From positions 1,550,001 to 1,614,000 of the forward strand of contig NZ_CP014692.1 in the NCBI RefSeq assembly GCF_002005445.1: a stretch of 64,000 nucleotides of DNA, written 5' to 3'. Positions within the stretch are counted from its first letter, which is position 1. Every line of letters begins with the position of its first letter. The DNA is from Acetobacter aceti. GTDB lineage: Bacteria > Pseudomonadota > Alphaproteobacteria > Acetobacterales > Acetobacteraceae. Of this stretch, positions 20,200-29,559 are shown piece by piece. Below the pieces are notes generated by a model. That model saw only the letters and a list, made by a program, of their open reading frames with translations. It had not been told where the DNA came from and did no database searches. A program made the translations under genes and the position numbers.

Positions 20200-20796
20200 A
20201 TGATCCTGCTGATCGACAATTATGACAGCTTCACCTTCAACCTCGTCCATTATTTTGGCGAGCTGGGGGAGGAGTGTGAGGTCCACCGTAACGATGCGCT
20301 GAGCGTTGAAGAGGTGGCTGCCCGCAAGCCGGAAGCCATCGTGCTTTCACCCGGTCCGTGCACGCCGAACGAGGCGGGCATCTGCTGCGACGTGATCCGT
20401 GCGCTTGCGCCGACAACTCCCATTCTGGGTGTCTGCCTCGGGCATCAGGCCATCGGTCAGGTTTTTGGCGGCAAGGTGATCCGTGCGCCGGAGCCTGTGC
20501 ATGGCAAGGTGTGGCCGGTCTATCACGAGAATACGGACGTGTTCGCGGGACTGCCGAACCCGGTCAGCGTTACGCGCTATCACAGTCTGATTGTGGAAGC
20601 GTCCACACTGCCAGAGGTTCTGGAACGGACGGCGTGGACGGACGACGGCATCATCATGGGGCTGCGTCATCGCCAGTATCCCGTGCATGGCGTGCAGTTC
20701 CATCCGGAAAGCATTGCGTCGGAGGGTGGCCACGACATGCTGCGGAATTTCCTGCACATGGCGCGCGCGTGGAATGACACGCGACGGGCGGCGTAG
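20200..20796 (+). CDS. trpG: Anthranilate synthase component II (glutamine amidotransferase)
   Basis: Supplies ammonia from glutamine to anthranilate synthase in tryptophan synthesis. Class I amidotransferase with nucleophile Cys in [11 protein letters not shown] and the His-Glu pair in GVQFHPES. I use ATG 20200 ([19 protein letters not shown], the family start) rather than the in-frame codon 54 bases upstream. 198 residues. It is first in trpG-trpD-trpC. It may also serve para-aminobenzoate synthase, as in many bacteria with a single copy; that cannot be told here. Confidence 0.95.
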   Translation: MILLIDNYDSFTFNLVHYFGELGEECEVHRNDALSVEEVAARKPEAIVLSPGPCTPNEAGICCDVIRALAPTTPILGVCLGHQAIGQVFGGKVIRAPEPVHGKVWPVYHENTDVFAGLPNPVSVTRYHSLIVEASTLPEVLERTAWTDDGIIMGLRHRQYPVHGVQFHPESIASEGGHDMLRNFLHMARAWNDTRRAA

Positions 20797-20817
20797 AATT
20801 GTTCCGATGAGTACAGG

Positions 20818-22020
20818 ATGTCGGATATGAACCGGTCTTCCACGACTTCGGCTGAAGCTGAAAGGCAGGAAGCTGCGTCAGGCAGAGAGGAAAGGCTGGA
20901 AAGCCTGCCGTCTGCTGCTGAAAAAGAGGCTTTGACTGTGGGACCAGAACGCTTCCGGGAACGCTTCAGGGCGATCCTGCGTCAGATATCCACGAGAGAA
21001 CCTCTGTCCGAACGGGAAGCTGAAGAAGCTTTCGGTCTCGTCATGGATGGTGTTGCTGACGAGGCGCAGATTGCTGGTCTGCTGATGGGCATGCGGGTGC
21101 GGGGCGAGACGCCGGCTGAACTGCTCGGCGCCGTGAAGGCCGTACGCTCCCGCATGCAAGCCCTGCACGCGCCTCCACCGGACGCCATTGATGTCTGCGG
21201 CACAGGTGGTGACGGCCATGGGACGCTCAACGTCTCCACGTCCGTTGCGTTCGTGCTGGCGGGACTGGGCGTTCCGGTGGCCAAGCACGGCAATCGGGCG
21301 CTGTCGTCGAAAGCGGGGGCTTCCGATGTGCTCACAGCGCTCGGTGTACCCCTGAAGGATGATATCGCCACCCTGGGCGCTGATCTGCGCGAGAGAAATC
21401 TGGCGTTCATGGCGGCTCCGCACCATCATCCCGCCATGCGTCATGCAGCCGGCGTGAGGCGGGCTCTTGGTGTCAGGACCCTGTTCAATTTCGTGGGGCC
21501 GCTGGCCAATCCTGCCTGTGTGACCCGGCAACTGGTCGGTGTGTCCGATGAGGCCTGGCTTGTTCCGATTGTCGATACGCTGGAAAAGCTGGGTTCGATA
21601 CGGGTGTGGGCTGTCTGTGGTGAAGTCACGGGCTCTGCGTTGCGCTGGATCGACGAGATCACGCTGGCGGGTCCGACGCATGTGGAAGCCCTGCAGGATG
21701 GCGTGCGGCATCGTTTCACGCTGGAGCCGGGCATGGCAGGGCTGGTCGAGGCACCTGTCTCCGCGATTGCCGGGGGTGGGCCGGAAGAGAACGCCCGCGC
21801 GCTGGAGGCCTTGCTTCGCGGGTCTCATGGCCCATATCGTGATACGGTGCTTTTCAACGCGGCCTGTGGCCTGCATATTGCGGGCAGAGGTCAGATTCTG
21901 AATGATGCCGGGCAGGTAAAGCAGGACGTTCTGCGGGAGCTTGTCGCACACGCGGCGTACTCGATTGACAGCGGTGCGGCTCTGGGCGCGCTGGAAGCGG
22001 CTCGCGGGGTTACTGGATAA
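20818..22020 (+). CDS. trpD: Anthranilate phosphoribosyltransferase
   Basis: Joins anthranilate and PRPP, the second step of tryptophan synthesis. Signature segments are DVCGTGGDGHGTLNVST (PRPP site), KHGNRALSSKAGASDVL and HHHPAMRHAAGVRRALG. The 400 residues are about 55 more than usual because of a Glu/Ser-rich N-terminal extension before the helical domain. The true start could be later, but no better codon with a ribosome site is obvious; ATG 20827 is also possible. It lies 21 bases after trpG. Confidence 0.94.
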   Translation: MSDMNRSSTTSAEAERQEAASGREERLESLPSAAEKEALTVGPERFRERFRAILRQISTREPLSEREAEEAFGLVMDGVADEAQIAGLLMGMRVRGETPAELLGAVKAVRSRMQALHAPPPDAIDVCGTGGDGHGTLNVSTSVAFVLAGLGVPVAKHGNRALSSKAGASDVLTALGVPLKDDIATLGADLRERNLAFMAAPHHHPAMRHAAGVRRALGVRTLFNFVGPLANPACVTRQLVGVSDEAWLVPIVDTLEKLGSIRVWAVCGEVTGSALRWIDEITLAGPTHVEALQDGVRHRFTLEPGMAGLVEAPVSAIAGGGPEENARALEALLRGSHGPYRDTVLFNAACGLHIAGRGQILNDAGQVKQDVLRELVAHAAYSIDSGAALGALEAARGVTG

Positions 22021-22181
22021 AACCGCAGGATCACTTTATAGGGATGTGGTATCCCATAACTGGGCTAATGTGCTGCATCGGGCGCGCCAAGTAACCGGCG
22101 TGTGAAATGGCTCTGATGACCGCATGAGCGCAATCAGTCAGCGGCAAGGTCATCCAATTCATTGACGAGTACGGAGACATG

Positions 22182-23039
22182 ATGAACGAGACATCGGATC
22201 AGGCGCCAGTGACGGCCAGTGCTGAGGCATGCTCCGAACCTTCGGATGTTCTTGCCCGGATTTTAGCGCGCACAAAAGTTGAAGTCGCTCACCGTTCAAC
22301 GCTGCTGAGTCTGAAAGACATCACGGCGAAGGCGCTTGAGACTCAATTTTCCTCGCGGGGTTTCGGGCGGGCGCTCAAGGACAAGACGGCTGAGTTGGCT
22401 CCCGGTTTTATTGCCGAAATCAAGAAAGCCTCTCCGTCGGCGGGCCTGCTGCGTGATGTGTATGACCCGGCAGGAATCGCGAAATCCTATGAAGCGGCGG
22501 GGGCGGCCTGTCTGTCTGTTCTGACTGAGAGCTCGTGCTTTCATGGCAGCAATGATGACCTTGTGACGGCGCGCGCTGCCTGTAGTCTTCCTGTGCTTCG
22601 GAAGGATTTTATCATTGATCCGTGGCAGGTCTACGAAAGCCGTGTGATCGGCGCGGACTGCATTCTCCTGATCATGGCGATCCTGACGGATGAGGAAGCC
22701 GCGGCGCTGGTCGATCATGCCAAGGGTCTTGATATGGATGTGCTGGTGGAAGTTCATTCGGAAGAGGAACTGAATCGGGCGCTCGCGCTCGACACATCAC
22801 TGATCGGGATCAACAACCGCAACCTCAAGACGCTGACGACCGACCTCGACATGACCATCCAGCTTGCGCCTCTTGTGCCGCCGGACAAGATCATTGTGTC
22901 GGAAAGTGGTATCAAGACGGCAGAGGATGTGAAGCGTCTGTCAGCAGTGGGAGCCAGTGGTTTCCTTGTGGGAGAATCGCTTCTTCGCAATCCTGATCCG
23001 GGTGAGGCGTTGAAGGCTTTGCTGAAGCCGGTTCCCTGA
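22182..23039 (+). CDS. trpC: Indole-3-glycerol phosphate synthase
   Basis: TIM-barrel enzyme closing the indole ring in tryptophan synthesis. It contains FIAEIKKASPSAGLLR, LTESSCFHGS, VLRKDFIIDPWQVYESR, IGINNRNLKTL and VSESGIKTAEDV, all the phosphate and catalytic segments. Of the two adjacent ATG codons I prefer 22182, which has GGAG five bases upstream; 22179 would leave only two bases. A 161-base gap with a short hairpin (GGGAT/ATCCC near 22040) separates it from trpD. A terminator follows. Confidence 0.95.
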   Translation: MNETSDQAPVTASAEACSEPSDVLARILARTKVEVAHRSTLLSLKDITAKALETQFSSRGFGRALKDKTAELAPGFIAEIKKASPSAGLLRDVYDPAGIAKSYEAAGAACLSVLTESSCFHGSNDDLVTARAACSLPVLRKDFIIDPWQVYESRVIGADCILLIMAILTDEEAAALVDHAKGLDMDVLVEVHSEEELNRALALDTSLIGINNRNLKTLTTDLDMTIQLAPLVPPDKIIVSESGIKTAEDVKRLSAVGASGFLVGESLLRNPDPGEALKALLKPVP

Positions 23040-23066
23040 CGGAAAGAGACTGGTTCAGGACTGGAG

Positions 23067-23104
23067 CGGGTTATCCCTGTAGAAGGGGAGGCCCGTTTTT
23101 GTTT
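23067..23104 (+). terminator. Likely terminator after trpC
   Basis: Imperfect hairpin, CGGG (23067) pairing with CCCG (23095) with an inner CCC/GGG part, followed by T5GT4. It also lies just past the stop of the convergent methyltransferase gene. Confidence 0.65.
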
Positions 23105-23121
23105 TATACAATTCTTGAATT

Positions 23122-23964
23122 TTACTTATTATCTGACCGTATCGAGATCCAGCTTTTGTTTAATCCACAAAAGCGTTCCCCAATTATTTTGGAATCCGGG
23201 AAAAGACAGCTCATTTCCTTGTGAGTCAGGCTATGGGCATCTTCTATTATATGCATTGCTTCTTCAACGGTATTGGCGCGTGGATAATACCCGGTTGCGC
23301 GCTTCATCAATATTTTTACACGCAACAATTTTGGTAACCAATGAAAGCCAATCATTTTTGTGTGGAACTCGTATGGGAACCAGAAATTTGGAGTTTGAAT
23401 ATAGTATGCCGGCGCAAGACGACGTGCCTCACGTGCAAATTCTTCCATTTTTTTCCAGGAACGGAGATGTTCTATTGTGCTATTTGAATGAACCAAATCA
23501 AATGAATTATCAGGGAACTCTTTCAGATCAGTAGCATCTTTCTGAATGCAGGAAATCCATGTGGTTTCTGATGTGAATTTTTTTAAATTTACAACAGTAA
23601 CGTTAATTTCTTTTCCTTTTATAAGATATTCAAGGTTTTTCCAGTATTCTGGTGTGCCTCCAAGATCAATTATGTCACATTTATTTTTATCAGCAATAGA
23701 TTTATTGATTAACGATATAATGTATTTAAATCGTGCAATGCGAAAACGGCTTAAAGGTAAGGGACCATTTTCTCTGTTTGTATTTTGAAAATTTTTTGTG
23801 GTGAAAGGCATGTGTGTGTCTCTTAAAAAAAGATAGAACGCATCATTTTTTATTTGTATCTGTGGCAGTGTGTATTTGTCTAGAAAATATCTCAGAATGT
23901 AATTTAAGCTTATCATGGTATTGAACTTGTTTGTCATTCTTATCGAAGAAGGCTTTTCAGACAT
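23122..23964 (-). CDS. AT-rich SAM-dependent methyltransferase
   Basis: 280-residue class I methyltransferase. SAM motif I is CDIIDLGGTPEYW, and the motif II/III region is FPDNSFDLVHSNSTIEHLRS followed by EEFAREARRLAPAYYIQTPN, a pattern seen in small-molecule and sugar methyltransferases of polysaccharide loci. The substrate cannot be deduced. The gene is strongly AT-rich with Lys, Asn and Ile codons unlike its neighbours, so it looks acquired. It sits alone between the trp cluster and the ScfR regulator. Start ATG 23964 has a weak ribosome site; ATG 23937 is an alternative. Confidence 0.75.
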   Translation of the reverse strand: MSEKPSSIRMTNKFNTMISLNYILRYFLDKYTLPQIQIKNDAFYLFLRDTHMPFTTKNFQNTNRENGPLPLSRFRIARFKYIISLINKSIADKNKCDIIDLGGTPEYWKNLEYLIKGKEINVTVVNLKKFTSETTWISCIQKDATDLKEFPDNSFDLVHSNSTIEHLRSWKKMEEFAREARRLAPAYYIQTPNFWFPYEFHTKMIGFHWLPKLLRVKILMKRATGYYPRANTVEEAMHIIEDAHSLTHKEMSCLFPDSKIIGERFCGLNKSWISIRSDNK

Positions 23965-24032
23965 TCTGACGATCGGGCGCCATTATAAGTTGACCCGACG
24001 TTTTCAGGTGGTTTTTCACTCCTGATCCTATG

Positions 24033-25472
24033 TCAGAGAAGCACCCTATAAGGCACAGCGCCTCTCTCATCACTGCTCGGATCAAGCCGGAAGCCGCTGG
24101 CGGGGACGGCCCTGTGGCGGCAGTCAATGCGGCTGCATGCCCGACATCCGGGACCAATCGGGACGAAATTTCTGTCGTCATCGATATTCAGGGCGGTCGA
24201 ATAGATAATCTCAGACGCATGGGTAACGGAACAGCCAAGCACAATGGCCACCCGGCGTGTTCGCTCAAAAAAGGATGTGGGGGGACGCCCAACCGTTCTG
24301 GCAACGCTGATGAACACGCTGCCGTCGGTATCCTGTGAGAGCTGTGTCGCCAGTCGTCCGGGGACGGCAAAGCTTTCGAACACGTTCCAAAGGGCGCATA
24401 AGCCGCCGAAGCGGGCGCGACTGAAGCGTGTGGCGCTGTAACTTTTCAGGATGTTGCCCGCCACATCGGTCTTGATGAAGTAAAACGGGATGCCTTCCGC
24501 GCCGGGCCTCTGAAGGGTTGAGAGGCGGTGGCAGACCTGTTCGAAACTCACTTTGAAACGCCTCTGCAGCAGATCCAGATCGTGCTTCGTCTCTCGGGCG
24601 GCCTGTCGGAACCGTCCGTAGGGCAGGATCAGCGCGCCCGCAAAATAATTGCTTATACTGACGCGGACGAGCGCCTGCGCATCGCCGGCAGGCAGGCCCG
24701 AGCGGCGGATGGTCTTATCGATGATGCGGCTGAACTCGGTGTTTCCAATCAGTCTGGCAAGACAGAAGGAGCGGCTTTCCTCCGCCATGTCCTCTGACAG
24801 ATGAAGTGTTTTCTCCCGACGATCAAAGCGCCACAGCGTATCCTGCAACGCGAAATCAGGATTGGTGATCACATTGATATCATGACGATCGAGCAGGTAG
24901 CGCTCAAGCGCGATGGAGAGTGGGGCGCTGTCTAAATGCTCTGCTTCATACAGGTCTTCCGCTGCTGTATCGATATCGTGGAAATAGTTTTTCTGGCCCT
25001 GCACCCATTCTCCGGCGGCTTCATAGTGAGGTGATCCCAGTGTGTCCGGGATATGAGGAAGATCCTGGCTGGATGTATCGGAGGAAAACTGGACGCGCCG
25101 TTCCGTAAGGGTTCGGTAGGAGCGGTACAGATCTATAAAATGGCGGGCCAGTCCGGGGAGTTCCTGAGCGGCCTTTCTGAACTCATCCACCTGAAGGTCG
25201 GACTTGAACATGGGGTCGGCAAACACCTCACGCAGCATCTGGATGGTGCGGATTTCCTCATTGTCTCCAAACCAGGAGGCGTCGACGGCGAAAGTTCTGC
25301 AAATAGTTAGCAGTAATTGGGCCGGAATCGGTCTCAGATCGTTTTCGATCTGGTTGAGGTAGCTGGACGATATATCAAGCAGGCGCGCCATCTCACGTTG
25401 CGTATGACCGAATTGACGCCGGATTTTGCGGATTCTGCTTCCGGCGAAAAGTTTTTTATGACCGATGCTCAT
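24033..25472 (-). CDS. ScfR/RamB/PrpR-type transcriptional regulator
   Basis: About 479-residue regulator of the short-chain fatty acyl family, whose members (RamB, PrpR) sense acyl-CoA-type metabolites and control acetate, propionate or glyoxylate-cycle genes. The N-terminal XRE helix-turn-helix is HTQREMARLLDISSSYLNQI. The middle is an IrrE/ImmA-like domain (YLLDRHDINVI, then RLIGNTEFSRIID) without a clear HExxH. The C-terminal ligand domain ends with GCRACSRIDCRH, a CxxCx4C set resembling the iron-sulfur cysteines of mycobacterial PrpR. I start at ATG 25472; GTG 25487 is possible. It is divergent from pdhA, which makes the pyruvate dehydrogenase operon a candidate target. Confidence 0.85.
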   Translation of the reverse strand: MSIGHKKLFAGSRIRKIRRQFGHTQREMARLLDISSSYLNQIENDLRPIPAQLLLTICRTFAVDASWFGDNEEIRTIQMLREVFADPMFKSDLQVDEFRKAAQELPGLARHFIDLYRSYRTLTERRVQFSSDTSSQDLPHIPDTLGSPHYEAAGEWVQGQKNYFHDIDTAAEDLYEAEHLDSAPLSIALERYLLDRHDINVITNPDFALQDTLWRFDRREKTLHLSEDMAEESRSFCLARLIGNTEFSRIIDKTIRRSGLPAGDAQALVRVSISNYFAGALILPYGRFRQAARETKHDLDLLQRRFKVSFEQVCHRLSTLQRPGAEGIPFYFIKTDVAGNILKSYSATRFSRARFGGLCALWNVFESFAVPGRLATQLSQDTDGSVFISVARTVGRPPTSFFERTRRVAIVLGCSVTHASEIIYSTALNIDDDRNFVPIGPGCRACSRIDCRHRAVPASGFRLDPSSDERGAVPYRVLL

Positions 25473-25489
25473 GTTCACATTGTACACAT
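25471..25489. promoter_or_regulatory. Imperfect palindrome over the ScfR-type start
   Basis: ATGTTCACA-T-TGTACACAT: two 9-base arms matching at 7 positions, lying on the regulator's start codon. Its place suggests an autoregulatory operator. No published ScfR site was matched. Confidence 0.35.
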
Positions 25490-25836
25490 TTTTACAGGGG
25501 CGTTACTTCAATTTTACACCTTTCCGATGCTTTGCAGAATGTGTTGCCCGAGTTACCAATTCGGCGCGTGATAGTGCGCCTGTCACACTTGTCATAAAAA
25601 CCCGAGCGAAGGATGAGACGTTGGGAGTGGGAAGCAAATGGAACTCACAACAGAGTCCTTTCCATGGCTGGGATGAAGCAGGATCATGATTGATCGATAT
25701 GAGATGAAGCCATTTTTGAGATCGGCTCCCTGCTTGGGTTTTTCTGTTTTAAATATATGAAATTAAAAGATATATTTTTATTCAGTGGCTGTTGTTATGC
25801 GCCAGATCCTGAAATCGATGAAGCAAAGGTAACTCC
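25490..25836. other. Intergenic region before the pdh operon
   Basis: No gene seen. About 100 bases before pdhA are AT-rich (25740-25790) and should hold the operon promoter, though I cannot single out one -10/-35 pair. AAAGGTAA lies six bases before ATG 25837 as ribosome site. Confidence 0.4.
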
Positions 25837-26865
25837 ATGACCGAACAGAATACTATGGGGCAATCAGGCTCCGCCGACGCGACGGCCGGCCGGAATCATC
25901 CCGGACTGACAACGGACCAGCTCAAGCAGGCTTACTACGACATGCTGCTGATCCGTCGTTTTGAGGAAAAAGCCGGTCAACTTTACGGCATGGGCCTGAT
26001 CGGCGGCTTCTGCCACCTTTATATCGGTCAGGAAGCCGTGGTCGTCGGTCTTCATATGGCCCAGAAGGAGGGTGACAAGGTCATCACCTCCTATCGTGAC
26101 CACGGCCAGATGCTCGCTGCGGGTCTGGACCCGCGCGGTGTGATGGCGGAACTGACAGGGCGTGCGACCGGTCTTTCGCACGGCAAGGGCGGTTCCATGC
26201 ACATGTTCTCGCGTGAGAAGAACTTCTATGGCGGCCACGGCATCGTCGGCGCTCAGGTGTCACTTGGCATCGGTCTGGCCTTCGCCAACAAGTACCGTGG
26301 CACGGACGAGGTTTCCATCACCTATTTCGGTGAAGGCGCTTCCAATCAGGGGCAGGTTTTCGAGAGTTTCAATCTCGCGGCGCTGCACAAGCTGCCCTGC
26401 GTGTTTGTCATCGAAAACAACCGCTACGGCATGGGCACCAGCGTCGAGCGCGCCTCGGCGTCCAAGGGACTGTGGAAGAACGGCGAGCCGTGGGGTATTC
26501 CGGGCAAGCAGGTTGACGGTATGGACGTGGAAGCGGTGAACGCTGCTGCGAAGGAAGCCATTGCGCATTGCCGTGCGGGCAAGGGGCCTTACCTGCTGGA
26601 AATGTCCACTTACCGCTATCGTGGCCATTCGATGTCCGATCCGGCTAAATATCGCCAGCGCGCGGAAGTGGATGAAATCCGCCAGAATCATGACCCGATC
26701 GATCATGTCCGCAACCTGCTCAAATCGGCAGGCGTGGACGACGCCGACTTCAAGGAAATGGAAAACAAGGTGAAGGAAATCGTCGCGGATGCGACCGAGT
26801 TCGCCAAGACGAGCCCGGAGCCTGATCCTTCGGAACTGTTTACCGACGTGCTGGTGGGAGAATAA
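25837..26865 (+). CDS. pdhA: Pyruvate dehydrogenase E1 component, alpha subunit
   Basis: Thiamine-diphosphate subunit of the E1 heterotetramer that decarboxylates pyruvate. It begins a four-gene operon pdhA-pdhB-pdhC-lpd. Landmarks are [34 protein letters not shown] and the ThDP/Mg motif GEGASNQG ending at [10 protein letters not shown]. The phospholoop [15 protein letters not shown] is present. 342 residues, normal for the alpha/beta E1 type of alphaproteobacteria. Five bases separate it from pdhB. Confidence 0.97.
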   Translation: MTEQNTMGQSGSADATAGRNHPGLTTDQLKQAYYDMLLIRRFEEKAGQLYGMGLIGGFCHLYIGQEAVVVGLHMAQKEGDKVITSYRDHGQMLAAGLDPRGVMAELTGRATGLSHGKGGSMHMFSREKNFYGGHGIVGAQVSLGIGLAFANKYRGTDEVSITYFGEGASNQGQVFESFNLAALHKLPCVFVIENNRYGMGTSVERASASKGLWKNGEPWGIPGKQVDGMDVEAVNAAAKEAIAHCRAGKGPYLLEMSTYRYRGHSMSDPAKYRQRAEVDEIRQNHDPIDHVRNLLKSAGVDDADFKEMENKVKEIVADATEFAKTSPEPDPSELFTDVLVGE

Positions 26866-26870
26866 AACGG

Positions 26871-28229
26871 ATGGCTACTGATATCCTGATGCCAGCGCTG
26901 TCGCCGACGATGACCGAAGGCAAGCTGGCCAAGTGGAACAAGAAAGAAGGCGACACGGTCTCTTCTGGTGAAGTGATCGCTGAAATCGAGACGGACAAGG
27001 CGACGATGGAAGTCGAAGCTGTGGACGAAGGTATTCTCGGCAAGATCCTTGTGCCGGCAGGCACCGAAGGGGTGAGCGTCAACACGCCCATCGCCATTCT
27101 GGTCGAGGATGGCGAGGCTGTGCCGGACGCGCCGGCGGCGGGCGGCGGCTCCGCTCAACCTGCGGCGGAAGAAGCTCCGAAAGCGGCTGCTCCCGTGGCT
27201 GTCGCCGCTCCTGTCGCCACGGCGACAGGCGAGCCTGAAAAGGACTGGGGCGAGACGAGCGAGATCACCGTGCGTGAGGCGCTTCGTGACGCCATGGCTG
27301 CGGAAATGCGCCGTGACGAGGACGTCTTCCTGCTCGGTGAGGAAGTCGCCCAGTATCAGGGCGCCTACAAGGTTTCGCAGGGTCTGCTGGACGAGTTCGG
27401 CGAGAAGCGCGTGATCGACACGCCGATCACCGAACATGGCTTCACGGGCATGGCCACGGGTGCGGCGATGACCGGCCTGAAGCCGATTGTCGAGTTCATG
27501 ACCATGAACTTCTCGTTGCAGGCGATCGACCAAATCATCAACTCCGCCGCCAAGACGCACTATATGTCTGGTGGTCAGATTTCCTGTCCGATCGTGTTCC
27601 GGGGTCCGAACGGTGCTGCGGCCCGTGTCGGCGCACAGCATTCGCAGTGCTTTGCAAGCTGGTACGCCCATGTCCCGGGTCTGAAAGTTGTGGCCCCATG
27701 GTCGTCAGCCGACGCGAAGGGCCTGCTGCGTGCGGCCATCCGCGATCCGAACCCGGTGATCGTGCTTGAGAACGAGATTCTCTACGGACACAAGTTCCCG
27801 TGCCCGGTGGATGAGGACTTCATCCTGCCGATCGGCAAGGCGAAAATCGAGCGTCCGGGCAAGGACGTAACCATCGTGGCGTTCTCGATCAGTGTTGGCA
27901 CTGCCCTCGCCGCGGCCGAACTGCTGGCCGAGAAGGGCATCGATGCAGAGGTCATCAACCTGCGCACGCTTCGTCCGCTTGATACGGCGACCATCGTCGA
28001 GAGCGTGAAGAAGACGAGCCGTCTGGTCACGGTTGAGGAAGGCTGGCCATATGCCGGTATTGGCGCGGAAGTCGCCATGCAGGTCATCGAGCATGCCTTC
28101 GACTGGCTCGATGCGCCGCCGGTGCGCGTGGCTGGCCTCGATGTGCCGATGCCGTTTGCCGCCAACCTTGAGAAGCTCGCCCTGCCGCAGCCTGAATGGG
28201 TTGTGGACGCCGTTTCCAAAATCGTCTGA
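26871..28229 (+). CDS. pdhB: Pyruvate dehydrogenase E1 component, beta subunit with lipoyl domain
   Basis: Second E1 subunit. Residues 1-80 form a lipoyl domain ([20 protein letters not shown], with the modified Lys in [17 protein letters not shown]). An Ala/Pro linker follows, then the transketolase-like beta subunit ([20 protein letters not shown], then [20 protein letters not shown]). 452 residues. A lipoyl domain on E1 beta is known in alphaproteobacteria. The first 240 or so bases are nearly the same as the start of pdhC (28242 onward), with most differences at third positions, pointing to gene conversion or a late duplication. Confidence 0.97.
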   Translation: MATDILMPALSPTMTEGKLAKWNKKEGDTVSSGEVIAEIETDKATMEVEAVDEGILGKILVPAGTEGVSVNTPIAILVEDGEAVPDAPAAGGGSAQPAAEEAPKAAAPVAVAAPVATATGEPEKDWGETSEITVREALRDAMAAEMRRDEDVFLLGEEVAQYQGAYKVSQGLLDEFGEKRVIDTPITEHGFTGMATGAAMTGLKPIVEFMTMNFSLQAIDQIINSAAKTHYMSGGQISCPIVFRGPNGAAARVGAQHSQCFASWYAHVPGLKVVAPWSSADAKGLLRAAIRDPNPVIVLENEILYGHKFPCPVDEDFILPIGKAKIERPGKDVTIVAFSISVGTALAAAELLAEKGIDAEVINLRTLRPLDTATIVESVKKTSRLVTVEEGWPYAGIGAEVAMQVIEHAFDWLDAPPVRVAGLDVPMPFAANLEKLALPQPEWVVDAVSKIV

Positions 28230-28241
28230 GGGAAAGACATC

Positions 28242-29492
28242 ATGGCTATTGATATCCTGATGCCCGCTCTCTCGCCGACCATGACGGAAGGCAAGCTGGC
28301 GAAGTGGAACAAGAAAGAGGGTGACACGGTCTCTTCTGGCGAAGTGATCGCCGAGATCGAGACGGACAAGGCGACGATGGAAGTCGAAGCCGTGGACGAG
28401 GGTATTCTCGGCAAGATTCTTGTTCCGGAAGGAACGGAGGGTGTGGCGGTGAACACGCCCATCGCCATTCTGGTCGAGGACGGCGAGGTTGTGCCGGACG
28501 GCCCGTCCGCAGCCGCGCCGAAGACGGAGAAAGCCGAGGCTGCAAAGGCTGAGGCACCTGCTCCAAAGACTGCTGCTCCTGCGCCGCAGGTGAAGGCGTC
28601 GGTAGAGAAGGGGAGTCGCGTATTCGCTTCTCCGCTGGCGAAGCGGATTGCCAAGGATGCGGGCATCGATCTGTCCACTCTGAAAGGCAGCGGCCCAAAT
28701 GGTCGTATCGTCAAGAAGGATGTGGAGGCTGCAAAGGCTGGCGGCGGTGCTTCGGCACCGAAGTCCGCACCTGTGGCGGCCTATACGCCGGGTGGTTCGA
28801 CCAGCACGCCGCATTCCACCATGCGCAAGGTCATCGCCCGCCGTCTGACGGAATCGAAGACGACCGTTCCGCACTTCTACGTCTCGGTTGATGTGAAGCT
28901 CGACGCGCTGATGGCTCTGCGCAGCCAGCTCAACGCGGCGTCACCCGCCGAGGGACCGGATGCGTTCAAGCTGTCGGTCAACGATCTGCTGATCAAGGCC
29001 GCTGCCGTCACGCTGCGTCGCGTGAAGGGCGTCAACGTCTCCTACACGGACGAGGCGCTGATCGAGTATAATGACGTGGACATCTCGGTGGCCGTGTCCA
29101 TCCCGGATGGTCTCATCACGCCGATCATCCGTCAGGCTGACCGTAAGTCTCTGCGTGAGATCAGCAACGAGATGAAAGATCTCGCCTCCCGTGCGCGTGC
29201 GGGCAAGCTGAAGCCGGAAGAGTTCCAGGGTGGATCGTTCTCGATCTCCAACATGGGCATGTTCGGCGTCAGTTCGTTCTCGGCGATCATCAACCCGCCG
29301 CAGGCTGGTATTCTGGCCATTGCTGCCGGTGAGAAGCGTGCGGTCGTGAAGCCGGACGGGTCGCTGGGTGTGGCCACGGTGATGACCGTGACGCTCTCGG
29401 TCGATCATCGCGCCATCGACGGCGCTCTGGCCGCCAAATGGACGTCTTCGTTCCGCGAAGTGGTGGAAAACCCGTTCACGCTGGTCGTCTGA
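28242..29492 (+). CDS. pdhC: Dihydrolipoamide acetyltransferase, E2 of pyruvate dehydrogenase
   Basis: Core acetyltransferase moving acetyl groups from lipoyl arms to CoA. It has one N-terminal lipoyl domain (residues 1-80, Lys in [15 protein letters not shown]), a flexible linker rich in Ala, Pro and Lys, and a peripheral E1/E3-binding domain ([20 protein letters not shown], then [13 protein letters not shown]). The catalytic domain ends in [16 protein letters not shown] with the HxxxDG active site. 416 residues. It follows pdhB by 12 bases and precedes lpd with a strong hairpin in the gap. Confidence 0.97.
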   Translation: MAIDILMPALSPTMTEGKLAKWNKKEGDTVSSGEVIAEIETDKATMEVEAVDEGILGKILVPEGTEGVAVNTPIAILVEDGEVVPDGPSAAAPKTEKAEAAKAEAPAPKTAAPAPQVKASVEKGSRVFASPLAKRIAKDAGIDLSTLKGSGPNGRIVKKDVEAAKAGGGASAPKSAPVAAYTPGGSTSTPHSTMRKVIARRLTESKTTVPHFYVSVDVKLDALMALRSQLNAASPAEGPDAFKLSVNDLLIKAAAVTLRRVKGVNVSYTDEALIEYNDVDISVAVSIPDGLITPIIRQADRKSLREISNEMKDLASRARAGKLKPEEFQGGSFSISNMGMFGVSSFSAIINPPQAGILAIAAGEKRAVVKPDGSLGVATVMTVTLSVDHRAIDGALAAKWTSSFREVVENPFTLVV

Positions 29493-29502
29493 CAGGCCGT
29501 AT

Positions 29503-29540
29503 CGTCGGGCGGGCAGGGAGAAGTTCCTGCCCGTCCGACG
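29503..29540 (+). other. Strong hairpin between pdhC and lpd
   Basis: A 15-base stem (CGTCGGGCGGGCAGG against CCTGCCCGTCCGACG, one G-T pair) with an 8-base loop. No T-run follows, so it is unlikely to stop transcription fully. It is more likely an RNA-processing or stability element setting the level of lpd. Confidence 0.6.
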
Positions 29541-29559
29541 CTCAATCAGGAAATATCAT

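Noticed and set aside
20878..21951. Minus-strand open frame opposite trpD
   Set aside because: Antisense shadow without motifs; trpD is certain.
27705..28874. Minus-strand open frame across pdhB and pdhC
   Set aside because: Shadow: it spans two real genes and mirrors the lipoyl repeat.
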